Below, piece after piece: positions 1 through 9,253 of a stretch of 64,000 nt of DNA (within the stretch, counting starts at the first letter, position 1; each line of letters begins with the position of its first letter). The notes beneath the pieces were generated by a model that was given only the letters and a program-made list of their open reading frames with translations, was not told where the DNA came from and searched no databases. The translations under genes and the position numbers were made by a program. The DNA is taken from contig NZ_CSTE01000006.1 of assembly GCF_001368915.1 (NCBI RefSeq), forward strand, positions 62,001 to 126,000, in the 5' to 3' direction. Origin of the DNA: Haloferax massiliensis. Its GTDB lineage: Archaea > Halobacteriota > Halobacteria > Halobacteriales > Haloferacaceae.

Positions 1-135
1 CACCGGACTGCTCCCGCGTCGATTCAACGTGAACGCCGGACCTACAAGAACCTCGCTAAGTTCCCTCGATGGACCTATATATCTCCAACGAGGCGTCAGC
101 AAATACTGCCGCATCGGGGAAATCGCCCCCGCCGC

Positions 136-1086
136 TCAGACCGGCCGGTGCCCCGCTTCGTCGGGGGTGTTGTTCGGCGTCCGCCACGCGTCGTCGAGGT
201 GTTCGACGAGCGCGCGGGCGACGGCGACCGGCTCCTCGTGGTGGACCCAGTGGGTCGCCTCGTCGAACGTCCTGAGGTGGCCGTCCTCGCAGAACGCGAG
301 GCTCTCGCGCGCCATCTTCGGTCGGAGGAACCTGTCTTTGCTCCCCCAGACGACGAGCGTCGGCGGTTCGACCGTCTCGGCGCGGGGACGCGGGCGCTCG
401 CGGACGACCGCGCGATACCAGTCCACCATCGACCCGTAGGCACCCGGCACCGACCACGCGGCGCGGTAGTAGTCGAGGTCGGTCGCCGAGAACGTGCCGG
501 GAAGCGCGGAGCCGGTCATCGCCCGCTCCAGGACGGCCCAATCGCCCACGGGCGCGACGAGTTCGGGGAGCTTCGGGAGTTGGAAGAACAGGACGTACCA
601 GCTCCGGAGCTGTTGGGCCGGGTCGCGGCGGAGGTGGCGGGCGAACACCGCGGGATGCGGGAGGTTCATCGCGGTGAGCGAGCGCACCCGCTCCGGGTGG
701 TGGAGCGCGGTCCACCACGCCACCGCGCCGCCCCAGTCGTGACCGACGACGTGCGCCTTCTCGTGGCCGAGCGCGTCCGCGACGCCGACGACGTCGCCGG
801 CGAGTTCGTCGATGCTGTACCACTCGACGCCCGAGGGGCGGTCGCTCAGGTTGTAGCCGCGCTGGTCGAGCGCGACGACCCGATAGCCCGCCTCGGTCAG
901 CGGGCGGAGGTAGTCCGCCCACGCGTACCAACACTCCGGGAAGCCGTGGAGGAGCACGGCGAGGTCGCCGTCTTCCGGTCCGGCTTCGACCGCGTGGAGC
1001 GTGACCTCGCCCACCTCGATACGACGGCTCGCCGCCTCGACGGGGAGTTCCACGTCGTCGCGCGACAGCCCCGATTGCTTCGCCAT
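136..1086 (-). CDS. Alpha/beta hydrolase, epoxide hydrolase-like
   Basis: A soluble 316-residue alpha/beta-hydrolase-fold enzyme with no signal peptide or membrane segment. Visible are HGFPE (about residues 47-51, oxyanion hole), the nucleophile elbow GHDWGG with Asp117, and a late THWVHHE segment that would carry the catalytic His. An Asp nucleophile with HGFPE is the pattern of epoxide hydrolases and the related haloalkane dehalogenases; epoxide hydrolase is the better guess, and the substrate cannot be told. The ATG giving MAKQSGL was chosen over one nine codons upstream, because the extra residues look like untranslated leader. It is transcribed alone, downstream of the transporter gene on the same strand. 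Confidence 0.85.
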   Translation of the reverse strand: MAKQSGLSRDDVELPVEAASRRIEVGEVTLHAVEAGPEDGDLAVLLHGFPECWYAWADYLRPLTEAGYRVVALDQRGYNLSDRPSGVEWYSIDELAGDVVGVADALGHEKAHVVGHDWGGAVAWWTALHHPERVRSLTAMNLPHPAVFARHLRRDPAQQLRSWYVLFFQLPKLPELVAPVGDWAVLERAMTGSALPGTFSATDLDYYRAAWSVPGAYGSMVDWYRAVVRERPRPRAETVEPPTLVVWGSKDRFLRPKMARESLAFCEDGHLRTFDEATHWVHHEEPVAVARALVEHLDDAWRTPNNTPDEAGHRPV

Positions 1087-1179
1087 ACTCACCGCTACGG
1101 CGGCGAGGGACAAATGTGCCGCGGCGGCGAGCGGCCGTCGTCTGCGAGAAATGCGTCGGTGTCGCGGCGGGAGTCGAAC

Positions 1180-3399
1180 CTACCCGAACAGGCGCTTTCT
1201 GATGCTCCGCGTGCGGCTCTGTTCGGCCATGAGAACCGAACACTCCACGTCTTCGACGACGTCCATGACGACGGTGCCGCGGACCAGCCGCGAGAGGAGG
1301 CCGCGTTCCGTCGCGCCGATGACGAGGAGCGAGGCGTCGGTCGCGTGGGACTCGATGGCCGCCTCGACGTCTCCGGTCTCGACGGTGAGCGTGGCGTCGC
1401 CGAGGCCGCGTTCGTCGGCCCACTCCTGCAGGAAGCGCTCGCCCTCCGCCGCGTCGTCGGCGACGTGGAGGAGTTCGACCTCCGCGTCACAGAACTCCCG
1501 GAGGACCGAGGCGATGGACGCCGAGAGGTCGGAGTCCGGGCCGCCGGCGGTCGGTACGAGCACGTGCGAGGGGTCGAAGCCGCGGTCCTTCAGCACCAGC
1601 ACGTCGTAGGGGAGCGAGTGGGTCATCTCCTCGAACGCGCTCTCGGCGCGGCCGGGGGACCCGTGGCTGTCGGGACCCCAGCCCATGACGACGAGGTCGG
1701 CGTTGTAGGTCTCAGCCGCGTCGAACACCTCCTCGAACGACCGGTGGGAGAGGACGGTGTGAGTCTCGATGTCCACGTCGAGTTCGTCGGCGTCGGCGCG
1801 GGCCTGTTCGAGCAGGCGGTCGGCCTCGGCGAAGTCGTACTCCTCGCGGGCCGATTCGAGGGCGGTCTGGTCCGGTACCTTCACGATGTGGACGCCGACG
1901 AGCGTCCCGTCGTTGGCCTTGGCGACCGACCCGGCGAGCGACACGAGGTCGCGCTCGCTTTCGGGGTTCGCGAGCGGGACCATGACGCGGTAGCCGCCGT
2001 CGGGCTGGACCGACGTGGCGGCCGAGACCGCGGCGTCGGGGAGCTGTTCCGACTGCTGAAGCAGGTACTTCCCGAGGATGCCCTGCTTCGTCGCCCTGGT
2101 GCGGGCGTAGGCCGCGTACCACAGCATGGCGAACACGACGAAGCCGGCGGCGAGGAGGATGATGGTGTCGGCGAAGAAGGCGATGAGGGCGAACGACGTG
2201 ATCGCCCCGAGGATGGGGGTGATTGGGTACAGCGGAACCCGGTAGTCCGGCTGGTAGTCCTCGGGGTCGGCCACGCGCATCACGACGAGCGCGACGTTGA
2301 GCAGCCCGTAGATGATGAGGTGGAGGACGCTCCCGGCGTTCGCGAGGGTGTTGACGTTGGCCAGCAGGATGAACAGGAGGATGAACCCGCCGGTGATGGC
2401 GATAGATCGGTACGGCGTGCCGAACCGGGGGTGAATCTCGTTGAGTTCCTCGGAGACGATTCGGTCGCGCCCCATGGCGAAGTTGATGCGCGAGGAGGCG
2501 AGAATCGAGGCGTTCGCGGACGAGGCCGTGGCGAGGAGGCCGCCGAACAGCATCGCGCCCGCGCCGACCGGACCGATGAGGAGTCGGGCGACGTCGACGA
2601 CGGCGGTCTCGTTCCCGGCGACGAGGCTGTTGTCCACCGCGGCCAGCACGGTCAGGAGAACGAGCGCGTACACCAGCGTCACGATGACGACGCTGCCGAG
2701 GACGGCCCGCGGGAGGTTCTTTCCGGGGTTCTTGATTTCCTCCGCGACGGAGGTTATCTGGACGAACCCGAGGTACGAGACGAAGATGAGGCCGGTCACC
2801 GGCAGGAGCGGCGACAAGCCCCTGTCCGGCGGGACGAACGGGCGGAGTTTGGCGAGGTCCGCGTTCAGGAGTCCGAAGAGCGTGAACACGGCGAGGATGG
2901 CCAGCAGGATGAGCACGATGGCGTTCTGTAGCTTCCCCGTCTCCTTCGCGCCGACGTAGTTAATGAACACGAAGAGGAGGCCGCCCGCGAGGGCGACGAG
3001 CTTCACGGCGGAGACCGTGACACCGCCGAGTACGAGGCTCGGAACGGGGAGGAACGTCACCACGTACTGACCGAAGCCGGTCATGTAGAACGCGGAGGCG
3101 AACGCGAGCCCCATCCAGTTGCCCCACCCGGCGACGCTCCCGAACAGCGGCCCGAGCGCGTGGTTGATGTAGTAGTACGCGCCGCCGGACTTCGGCATCG
3201 CGGTGCCGAGTTCGCTGGCGGACGCGGCGGTCAAGAGCGCGATGACGCCGCCGAGGACGAACGCGCCGGCCGAGAGCGGTCCGGCCGCTTTGACCGCAGC
3301 GCCGGGAAGCACGAAGATGCCCGCGCCGATCATCGTTCCGATACCGATGGTCAACGCCGCGAGCGGCCCGAGGTCCTTTGCGAGTTCCTCGTCGGTCAT
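1180..3399 (-). CDS. APC-family amino acid permease fused to two UspA domains
   Basis: 739 residues. The first ~430 form about 12 membrane helices and open with the amino acid/polyamine/cation (APC) signature GIGTMIGAGIFVLPG at about residues 18-32. The last ~270 residues are cytosolic and contain two universal-stress-protein folds in tandem (about 473-605 and 612-730). Archaeal permeases with C-terminal Usp domains are known, and nucleotide-controlled transport is the usual interpretation. The start codon overlaps the stop of the upstream single-domain Usp gene (ATGA), so the two are translationally coupled. Substrate is unknown; cationic or neutral amino acids are plausible. Confidence 0.9.
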   Translation of the reverse strand: MTDEELAKDLGPLAALTIGIGTMIGAGIFVLPGAAVKAAGPLSAGAFVLGGVIALLTAASASELGTAMPKSGGAYYYINHALGPLFGSVAGWGNWMGLAFASAFYMTGFGQYVVTFLPVPSLVLGGVTVSAVKLVALAGGLLFVFINYVGAKETGKLQNAIVLILLAILAVFTLFGLLNADLAKLRPFVPPDRGLSPLLPVTGLIFVSYLGFVQITSVAEEIKNPGKNLPRAVLGSVVIVTLVYALVLLTVLAAVDNSLVAGNETAVVDVARLLIGPVGAGAMLFGGLLATASSANASILASSRINFAMGRDRIVSEELNEIHPRFGTPYRSIAITGGFILLFILLANVNTLANAGSVLHLIIYGLLNVALVVMRVADPEDYQPDYRVPLYPITPILGAITSFALIAFFADTIILLAAGFVVFAMLWYAAYARTRATKQGILGKYLLQQSEQLPDAAVSAATSVQPDGGYRVMVPLANPESERDLVSLAGSVAKANDGTLVGVHIVKVPDQTALESAREEYDFAEADRLLEQARADADELDVDIETHTVLSHRSFEEVFDAAETYNADLVVMGWGPDSHGSPGRAESAFEEMTHSLPYDVLVLKDRGFDPSHVLVPTAGGPDSDLSASIASVLREFCDAEVELLHVADDAAEGERFLQEWADERGLGDATLTVETGDVEAAIESHATDASLLVIGATERGLLSRLVRGTVVMDVVEDVECSVLMAEQSRTRSIRKRLFG

Positions 3400-3884
3400 G
3401 TTTCACCACCGGCGTCGTCCGCGTCGTCGGTGTCGACGTCCGCAGCGTCCGCTGCCGGCAGGACGACCACGGGCCGGTCGCTGTGCCGGACCAGTTGGTC
3501 GCGGACCGCGCCCGAAAACAGGTCCCACCACGAGCGACCGCCGCGCGGGGTGAAAACGATGGCCGTCGCGTCGGCGTCCTCGGCGGCGTCGAGGATGGCG
3601 TCGCCGACGTCCGTGGCGAACCGGAGGTCGGTGTGGATGTCGATGCCGGCGTCGTCCGCGGCGCGGCGGGCGACGTCGAATAGCTCGTCTGCGACCTCCT
3701 CGCGCTGTTCGACGCCGGCCTTGTCCGGCGCGCCGCCCGCCTTCTCGATAACGTGGACGACCGAGGCCCGACCGCCGGCCGCGGCGATGCGCGGGAACGC
3801 GGCGGCGCAGGTGAGTTCGGCGTCGTCCGCGTTCGCAATCGGAAGCAGGGGACGCGAGAACAGCGGTTCGACGTGTTCAGTCAT
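3396..3884 (-). CDS. Universal stress protein (UspA family)
   Basis: 162-residue single UspA-like domain, cytosolic. It has the N-terminal beta strand with LLPIAN, the alternating alpha/beta pattern and a Gly-rich segment (FTPRGGRSWWDLFSG) where the nucleotide-binding loop sits in the family, ending in the strand PVVVLPAA. The loop does not match the ATP-binding consensus exactly, so nucleotide binding is uncertain. It is the first gene of a two-gene operon with the Usp-fused permease and probably acts with it. A 7-bp inverted repeat (GTTCCGC/GCGGAAC, 3919-3935) lies just upstream of the expected promoter and could be an operator. Confidence 0.85.
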   Translation of the reverse strand: MTEHVEPLFSRPLLPIANADDAELTCAAAFPRIAAAGGRASVVHVIEKAGGAPDKAGVEQREEVADELFDVARRAADDAGIDIHTDLRFATDVGDAILDAAEDADATAIVFTPRGGRSWWDLFSGAVRDQLVRHSDRPVVVLPAADAADVDTDDADDAGGET

Positions 3885-4077
3885 GTGTCGAGCCCGCGAG
3901 CGCGGTGTGAGGAAAGCGGTTCCGCCCGGCGGAACGGGATTGTGCCGGGACGACTACACCCGATTCACAACGTGACCGTCGGGAATTCATACGCCGGGGT
4001 TGTGCGGCAATCGGTTTAGAAGTTCGCAAACCGGGGTACGGTGTCGGCCGGGCCGATTCCGGGGCGGCGGCCCCACC

Positions 4078-4473
4078 TCAGACCGCGGTGACCCACGCTC
4101 GATACGCCTCGTCGCGGCCGTAGACCGCCTGAAAGACGCGGTCGGCGAAGCCGGCGAGACGGTTGGCGTCCGAGCGGGCGGTGATGCGGACGTTCGTCCC
4201 CTCGGCCTCCTCGGGGCTCTCCAGTTTGTCGATACGGAACTCGGGGAACTCCGAGAGGAGCGTCTTGAGGCGGTCGAGTTCCGCCTCTGTCACGTCCATG
4301 TTGAACGTCTGGTCGGCGAACTGAATCCACGGGCCGGGACCCTCGCCGTCGAGGTCGTCGAGGCGCTCGGCCTCGATGGTGAGAAAGGCGCTGCCGCGGT
4401 CGCGGTGCGCCGACACGGCGTCGGCGAACAGCTTCCGGCGCTCGCGGGGCGTGTCGGCCTCGAATCGGGTCAT
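4078..4473 (-). CDS. Conserved haloarchaeal hypothetical protein
   Basis: 131-residue acidic soluble protein with no membrane segment and no recognised catalytic motif. The composition (Asp/Glu-rich, few Lys, patterned hydrophobics) and third-position GC are those of a real haloarchaeal gene. The start at MTRFEAD was chosen over an ATG nine codons upstream because the upstream residues lack that composition. It lies 35 bp beyond the start of nothing else and reads in the same direction as the YeiH-type gene upstream. No function is assigned. Confidence 0.75.
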   Translation of the reverse strand: MTRFEADTPRERRKLFADAVSAHRDRGSAFLTIEAERLDDLDGEGPGPWIQFADQTFNMDVTEAELDRLKTLLSEFPEFRIDKLESPEEAEGTNVRITARSDANRLAGFADRVFQAVYGRDEAYRAWVTAV

Positions 4474-4512
4474 GTGGAACGGTACAGCCGCGCGGTACAA
4501 AAGCGACCCGCG

Positions 4513-5541
4513 TCAGAACAGCGCGATGACGGCGGCGAGCGCGAGCGCGCTGACGGTGAGCAGTTGCAGTCCGAGGACGCCCAGCGGGGCCGCGCCCGTC
4601 CGCCGCATCGCGTCGAGGCGGACGTCGAGACCGAGACCGACGAACGCGAGCGCGAACAGGGCGTCGCTGGCGGTGCCGACGGTGGCGAGCGTCGCCTCCG
4701 AGAGCAGGCCGAGGTTGGCGACGGCGGCGACGGCGACGAAGCCGACGAGGAACCGCGGGACGCCGTCGAAGACGGCTCGCAGGCCGGTGGCGGCCTCCTC
4801 GGCGCGACCGGCGTAGCGGACCGCGTAGGCGACGGCGACGAAGCCGAGCATGGAGTTGCGCGCGAGTTTGGTCACGGTCGCCCAGCGACCGGCGACCTCG
4901 GAGTGGGCGAAGCCGGCCGCGGTGACGGGGCCGGTGCTGAACATGCTCAGGCCGGCCCAGATGCCGAACTGGCGGCCGGACAGCGGGAGCAGGTCGCCGG
5001 CGATGGGGAACACGGCGAGCGTGAGCGCGTCGAACAGGAGGACCGCGGCGACGACGTGGGCGAGCGACTCGCCGTCGGCGTCGATGGTGCCGGCGATGGC
5101 GGTGGCCGCGGAGACGCCGCAGACGCTCGCGCCCGCCGCGAGGAGCGACCCGGTCTTGTCGGCGAGGCCGAACACGCGGCTGGCGACGGCCTCGACGAGG
5201 AGGACGCCCGCGGTGACCGTGACGACGACGAGCGCGACCAACACCGGCCCGGAGGCGACGAGTTCGTCGACGGCGATGCGAGCGCCGAGCAGGACGATGC
5301 CCGTTTCGAGGAGGAGTTTCTGCGTGTCGACGCCGGGGCGCGCCCAGTCGGGGACGCCGACCGTGTTGGCGACGACGGCCCCGAAGAAGACGCCGAGCAG
5401 GAGCGCGTTGACACCGGGGACGAAGCCGGCGACGAGCGTCGCCGCCCCCGCGAGGACGACGAGGAGGCCGACGCCGGGAGCGAGTCGCGCGAGCCGACTG
5501 ATGCCGGCGTTCTCGGCGTCCGAGTTCCCCCCGGTGCTCAC
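4513..5541 (-). CDS. YeiH/UPF0324-family putative sulfate exporter
   Basis: 342-residue membrane protein with about ten helices, of the YeiH (UPF0324, putative sulfate exporter) family. Recognisable blocks are the region LLGVFFGAVVANTVGVP, the KLLLETGIVLLGARI segment and the central ASVCGVSAATAIAGTI motif. It starts at a GTG whose TG begins the TGA stop of the upstream 48-residue ORF (GTGA overlap), which fixes the start and implies translational coupling. The family name rests on weak functional data (sulfonate or sulfate efflux is suspected), so the substrate is open. Confidence 0.85.
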   Translation of the reverse strand: MSTGGNSDAENAGISRLARLAPGVGLLVVLAGAATLVAGFVPGVNALLLGVFFGAVVANTVGVPDWARPGVDTQKLLLETGIVLLGARIAVDELVASGPVLVALVVVTVTAGVLLVEAVASRVFGLADKTGSLLAAGASVCGVSAATAIAGTIDADGESLAHVVAAVLLFDALTLAVFPIAGDLLPLSGRQFGIWAGLSMFSTGPVTAAGFAHSEVAGRWATVTKLARNSMLGFVAVAYAVRYAGRAEEAATGLRAVFDGVPRFLVGFVAVAAVANLGLLSEATLATVGTASDALFALAFVGLGLDVRLDAMRRTGAAPLGVLGLQLLTVSALALAAVIALF

Positions 5542-5684
5542 GGCCCGAGCGCCGCGAGGACGGTCACGACGACGAGTCCGAGGGCGGTCGCGCGCCAGCC
5601 GCGTTCGAGCGTACACCACAGTTCGTACGCGCGCTCGACGGTGGCCGCGCCGAGCGCGTCGCGCATGGGAGACGAATCGCGCAT
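5538..5684 (-). CDS. Small single-span membrane protein upstream of YeiH
   Basis: 48 residues (start MRDSSPMRD; a second Met six codons later is possible). A charged amphipathic N-terminus (AATVERAYELWCTLERGW) is followed by one hydrophobic helix (ATALGLVVVTVLAALGP) at the extreme C-terminus. Its stop overlaps the GTG of the exporter gene, a typical arrangement for a real coupled gene. It may be a small partner or regulator of the exporter; no family is recognised. Confidence 0.55.
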   Translation of the reverse strand: MRDSSPMRDALGAATVERAYELWCTLERGWRATALGLVVVTVLAALGP

Positions 5685-5861
5685 TTGTCGGTGCCACGAG
5701 AGCCGGGCCGTTGAACGTGTCGCTTCCGTCTGTGAAAACAGCAACAATATCCGCTAAATCGGCGGTGGCCCGGTCGATTGAGCTGTAAGCCGGCAAACAA
5801 GGAGCAACATTTTCTCGTTCCTCTGACCGTCGCCGTCGCAGAACTCAGTACGTATCTTCAA

Positions 5862-5869
5862 CACTATAT
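5862..5869 (+). promoter_or_regulatory. TATA box of adk
   Basis: An A/T-rich element (CACTATAT) is centred about 27 bp before the ATG at 5893. This is the haloarchaeal spacing between TATA box and transcription start. It implies a leaderless adk transcript beginning at that ATG, and so excludes the in-frame ATG at 5881. Confidence 0.55.
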
Positions 5870-5892
5870 GCTCTCGCCGGATGGGGTCAGAT

Positions 5893-6519
5893 ATGGGAAA
5901 GCGCATCCTCCTGCTCGGAGCGCCGGGCGCAGGTAAGGGCACACAGTCGAAGCGACTCGCCGAGACCTACGGCGTCGAACACGTCACCACCGGCGACGCG
6001 CTGCGCGCGAACAAGGACATGGAGACCGAGTACGGGACGCCCCGCTCGTTCATGGAGAAGGGCGAACTCGTCCCCGACGCGGTCGTCAACGAAATCGTCG
6101 AGGCCGCGCTGGAAGACGCCGACGGCTACGTCCTCGACGGCTACCCGCGGAACCTCTCGCAGGCGGAGTACCTCACCGAGATCACCGACCTCGACGCGGT
6201 CGTCTACCTGAACGTCGCCGAGTCAGAGCTCGTCGAGCGCCTCACCGGCCGCCGCGTCTGCGACGACTGCGGCACGAACTTCCACGTGAAGTTCAACCAG
6301 CCAGAAGAGGAGGGCGTCTGCGACGACTGCGGCGGCGAACTCGTCCAGCGCGACGACGACACCGAAGAGACCGTCCGCGAGCGCCTGTCGGTGTTCGAGG
6401 AGAACACCGAACCCGTCATCGAGCACTACCGCGACGAGGGCGTCCTCGTCGAAATCGACGGCGAACAGACCCCCGACGAGGTCTTCGAGGACATCCGGTC
6501 CGTCGTCGACGACGCCTGA
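5893..6519 (+). CDS. adk: Adenylate kinase
   Basis: 208 residues. It makes 2 ADP from ATP and AMP in the cytosol. The P-loop GAPGAGKGT is at residues 9-17, followed by TTGDALR (AMP-binding region) and the DGYPRN motif. The LID domain carries two CDDCG knuckles (Cys123/126 and Cys143/146), the four-cysteine zinc-finger version of long-form adenylate kinases. The start was placed at the second ATG, 27 bp from a TATA box. It heads the archaeal cluster adk, DUF106, cmk, truB that normally accompanies secY and ribosomal protein genes. Confidence 0.97.
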   Translation: MGKRILLLGAPGAGKGTQSKRLAETYGVEHVTTGDALRANKDMETEYGTPRSFMEKGELVPDAVVNEIVEAALEDADGYVLDGYPRNLSQAEYLTEITDLDAVVYLNVAESELVERLTGRRVCDDCGTNFHVKFNQPEEEGVCDDCGGELVQRDDDTEETVRERLSVFEENTEPVIEHYRDEGVLVEIDGEQTPDEVFEDIRSVVDDA

Positions 6520-6670
6520 GCACGGGTTCGACGCGCGAACCGCCTCGTCGACGCAGTCCGACGCGGCGTTTTTCACCGACCGAGACGCGACCGTCCGCAC
6601 CGCCGACGGCGCGCTCGCTGTCGTCCGCAGAGTAAAACCTTGATAACAGCCGGTTGCTAAAGAGCCGGTA

Positions 6671-7591
6671 ATGGCACGAATCGAATCTCGGGTGCGCGAC
6701 CTCGTCGGCTCCGACGCCGACATGCGCGCCGCCGTCGAGACCGTCCTCGACCGGGCGGACGACGGAGAAGTCGAGTGGGCCGACGTTCGCGACGAGCTCA
6801 CGAGCGGCCAGTGGGGTCGCCTCATCGAGAAGGGTATCCTCGTCGACGGCGACGAAGGGTTCCGGCTCGCCGACGTGGGGGAGACCCGCGCCGGCCTCGA
6901 AGACGACACGTCCGGCTCCGGCGGGTCGTCGTCGTCCTCGTCGACCGACGTCGACACCGGCGACTCCTCGTGGTCGAAGTACGACAAGGGCGCGGCCGTC
7001 GTCACGGTCGGCCTGTTCCTCGGCTACTCCGTCTCCGAGGTCCGAAACGTCATCGGCGGCGTGATGGACGTCGTCCTCGGCCCGGTCGCGGGGATGCTCC
7101 CGTTCTACGCCGTCGTGATGGTTCTCGCGCTCGCCACCGGCCTCTACTCCACGCTCCTGCAGGCGAACCTCATGGACATGGAGAAGATGGGCATGTATCA
7201 AGAGCGGATGAAGGACATCCAACAGCGGCAGAAGGACGCCAAGGAGCGCGGCGACGACGCGGAGCTCGAAAAGATTCAAGAAGAGCAGATGGAGGCGATG
7301 GGCGACCAGATGGGCATGTTCAAAGAGCAGTTCCGCCCGATGGTCTGGATTATGTTCCTCACCATCCCGGTGTTCCTCTGGATGTACTGGGCCATCGGCG
7401 TCGGCGGCAACGCCCAGCCACACATCGACGCCGGGACCATCGTGCTCCCGCTCGTCGGCACCGCGGAGTGGACGCAGGGCGTTCTCGGCCCCATGCAGGC
7501 GTGGATTGTCTGGTACTTCCTCTGCTCGATGGGCTTCACCCAGATCATCCGCAAGTCGCTCAACATCGACATGTCGCCGTCGGCGTCGTAA
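6671..7591 (+). CDS. DUF106 membrane insertase-like protein (Oxa1/EMC3/TMCO1 superfamily)
   Basis: 306 residues. An N-terminal ~75-residue winged-helix-like domain and a Ser/Asp linker precede the membrane core. Helices lie at about 108-125, 140-164, 223-243 and 275-293. Between the second and third is a long charged, Met-rich coiled coil (170-215: MEKMGMYQERMKD and repeats). This is the architecture of archaeal DUF106 proteins, homologues of YidC/Oxa1, EMC3 and TMCO1, which insert membrane proteins. Its place between adk and cmk in a translation/secretion cluster fits co-translational insertion. The N-terminal domain is an addition to the minimal family. Confidence 0.9.
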   Translation: MARIESRVRDLVGSDADMRAAVETVLDRADDGEVEWADVRDELTSGQWGRLIEKGILVDGDEGFRLADVGETRAGLEDDTSGSGGSSSSSSTDVDTGDSSWSKYDKGAAVVTVGLFLGYSVSEVRNVIGGVMDVVLGPVAGMLPFYAVVMVLALATGLYSTLLQANLMDMEKMGMYQERMKDIQQRQKDAKERGDDAELEKIQEEQMEAMGDQMGMFKEQFRPMVWIMFLTIPVFLWMYWAIGVGGNAQPHIDAGTIVLPLVGTAEWTQGVLGPMQAWIVWYFLCSMGFTQIIRKSLNIDMSPSAS

Positions 7592-7799
7592 GCCGGTTCG
7601 GGCGACAGTCGACCCGGTCGGTTCGGCTCGAATCAAATCGACGCGAAGTAACTCGCTTTCTCTCCGTTTCCGACGCTCGCCGGCCGCGAGGCTCTCCCTC
7701 AAAGCCGCCGCGAGGCGTCCGCCACGATACCCGTGAGAAGCCTCCGCAGGGGCCGTCGGCAACGATAACACCTTTTAGCCGACCGCACCCAGCATGGAT

Positions 7800-8378
7800 A
7801 TGTTACTGACCGTCTCCGGACCACCGGGCAGCGGAAAGAGTACGACCGCCGCCGCGCTCGCCGAGGCGTTCGACCTCGAACACATAAGCGGCGGGGACAT
7901 CTTCCGCGAGCTCGCCGCCGAGCGCGACATGACCGCCGTCGAGTTCAACAAACTCGCCGAGGAAGACGACCAGATCGACCGCGACCTCGACCGCCGCCTC
8001 CGCGACATCGCTCTCGACCGCGACGACGTGCTCCTCGAATCCCGACTCGCCGGCTGGCTCGCCGGCGACGCCGCCGACCTCCGCTTCTGGCTCGACGCCC
8101 CCGTGGACGTCCGCGCCGAGCGCATCGCCGACCGCGAGGGCAAGCCCGTGGACGTCGCCCGCGAGGAGACCACGACCCGCGAGGCGAGCGAGGCCAAGCG
8201 GTACGACGCGTACTACGACATCGACATCACGGACCTCTCTATCTACGATATCGCGCTCAACACCGCCCGCTGGGGCCCCGACGAGGTCACGGCCGTCTGC
8301 GTCGCCGCGGTCGACTCCTACGACCACGAGGCCGACGAGGGCAAGTACCCGGTCGAAGGCGTCCGCTACGACTTCTGA
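7800..8378 (+). CDS. cmk: Cytidylate kinase
   Basis: 192 residues. It phosphorylates CMP and dCMP. The P-loop GPPGSGKST is at residues 7-15, followed by [14 protein letters not shown] (archaeal CMK signature) and an Arg-rich lid region. An ATG two codons upstream is possible, but a T-rich TATA-like element centred about 28 bp before the chosen ATG favours MLLTVSG. The stop is two bases before the truB start, so the two genes are one transcription unit. Confidence 0.95.
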   Translation: MLLTVSGPPGSGKSTTAAALAEAFDLEHISGGDIFRELAAERDMTAVEFNKLAEEDDQIDRDLDRRLRDIALDRDDVLLESRLAGWLAGDAADLRFWLDAPVDVRAERIADREGKPVDVAREETTTREASEAKRYDAYYDIDITDLSIYDIALNTARWGPDEVTAVCVAAVDSYDHEADEGKYPVEGVRYDF

Positions 8379-8380
8379 CC

Positions 8381-9244
8381 ATGCTCCGAGACCCGCCCGA
8401 ACGCCGGAGCGTCGACGACCTGCTCTCGTTCGGCGTCGTCAACCTCGACAAGCCGCCGGGGCCGTCGGCCCACCAGGTCACCGGCTGGGTCCGCGACATG
8501 GCCGACGTCGACCGCGCCGCCCACTCGGGGACGCTCGACCCGAAGGTGACCGGCTGTCTCCCCACGCTCCTCGGCAACGCGACCCGTATGGCGCAGGTGT
8601 TCCTCGAAGGCTCGAAGGAGTACGTCTCCGTGCTCGAACTCCACGGACCCGCGCCGGCCGACATCGACTCGACCGTCGCCGAGTTCGAGTCGAAGCTCTA
8701 CCAGAAGCCCCCGCGGAAATCCGCCGTCTCGCGTCGCCTCCGCGTCCGCGAAATCTACGACCTCGACCTCCTCGAAGTGAAAGACAGACAGGCGCTCCTA
8801 CGCATTCGCTGTGAGTCGGGGACGTACATCCGAAAGCTGTGTCACGACCTCGGCCTCGCGCTCGGCACCGGCGGCCACATGGGCCACCTCCGCCGGACCG
8901 CGACCGACCCCTTCGACGACGCCGACCTCGTGACGCTCCACGACCTCAAAGACGCTCTCGCGTTCGCCGCGGAGGGCGACGAATCGTGGCTCCGCGACGT
9001 GGTCGCGCCCGCCGAGCGGGCGCTGTCGCATCTCCCGTCGGTGACCATCGCCAACAGCGCGGCCCGCGAAGTCGCCAACGGCGCGCCCGTCTACGCGCCC
9101 GGCGTCTTCGACGTCGACGCCGCCCGCGGCGACCTCGTCGCCTGCTTCACCGACGACGGCTCCGCGGTCTGTCTGGGCGAACTGGTCGGCGACGCCGACG
9201 CCGACTCGGGGACGGTCGTCTCGCTGGAAGCCGTGTTGGTCTGA
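8381..9244 (+). CDS. truB: tRNA pseudouridine synthase (archaeal TruB/Cbf5)
   Basis: 287 residues. The archaeal Cbf5 type isomerises U55 in tRNA and serves as catalytic subunit of H/ACA ribonucleoproteins. The catalytic motif HSGTLDPKVTG contains Asp53. NLDKPPGPSAHQV opens the catalytic domain, and the C-terminal ~85 residues form a PUA RNA-binding domain (from about ALSHLPSVTIANSAAREVANG). It starts two bases after the cmk stop. Confidence 0.95.
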   Translation: MLRDPPERRSVDDLLSFGVVNLDKPPGPSAHQVTGWVRDMADVDRAAHSGTLDPKVTGCLPTLLGNATRMAQVFLEGSKEYVSVLELHGPAPADIDSTVAEFESKLYQKPPRKSAVSRRLRVREIYDLDLLEVKDRQALLRIRCESGTYIRKLCHDLGLALGTGGHMGHLRRTATDPFDDADLVTLHDLKDALAFAAEGDESWLRDVVAPAERALSHLPSVTIANSAAREVANGAPVYAPGVFDVDAARGDLVACFTDDGSAVCLGELVGDADADSGTVVSLEAVLV

Positions 9245-9253
9245 AGCGGGAGT

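Noticed and set aside
1-135. A coding end at the left edge of the window
   Set aside because: Stops occur in all plausible frames and no protein motif is seen. It is probably intergenic, with a TATA-like ACCTATATATCT at 70-81 whose target gene is not visible.
148-2931. A 927-codon open frame antisense to the hydrolase and permease genes
   Set aside because: In high-GC haloarchaeal DNA the antisense frames stay open by codon bias. The translation is Arg/Glu/Val-rich without domains, whereas the minus-strand frames have clear family motifs.
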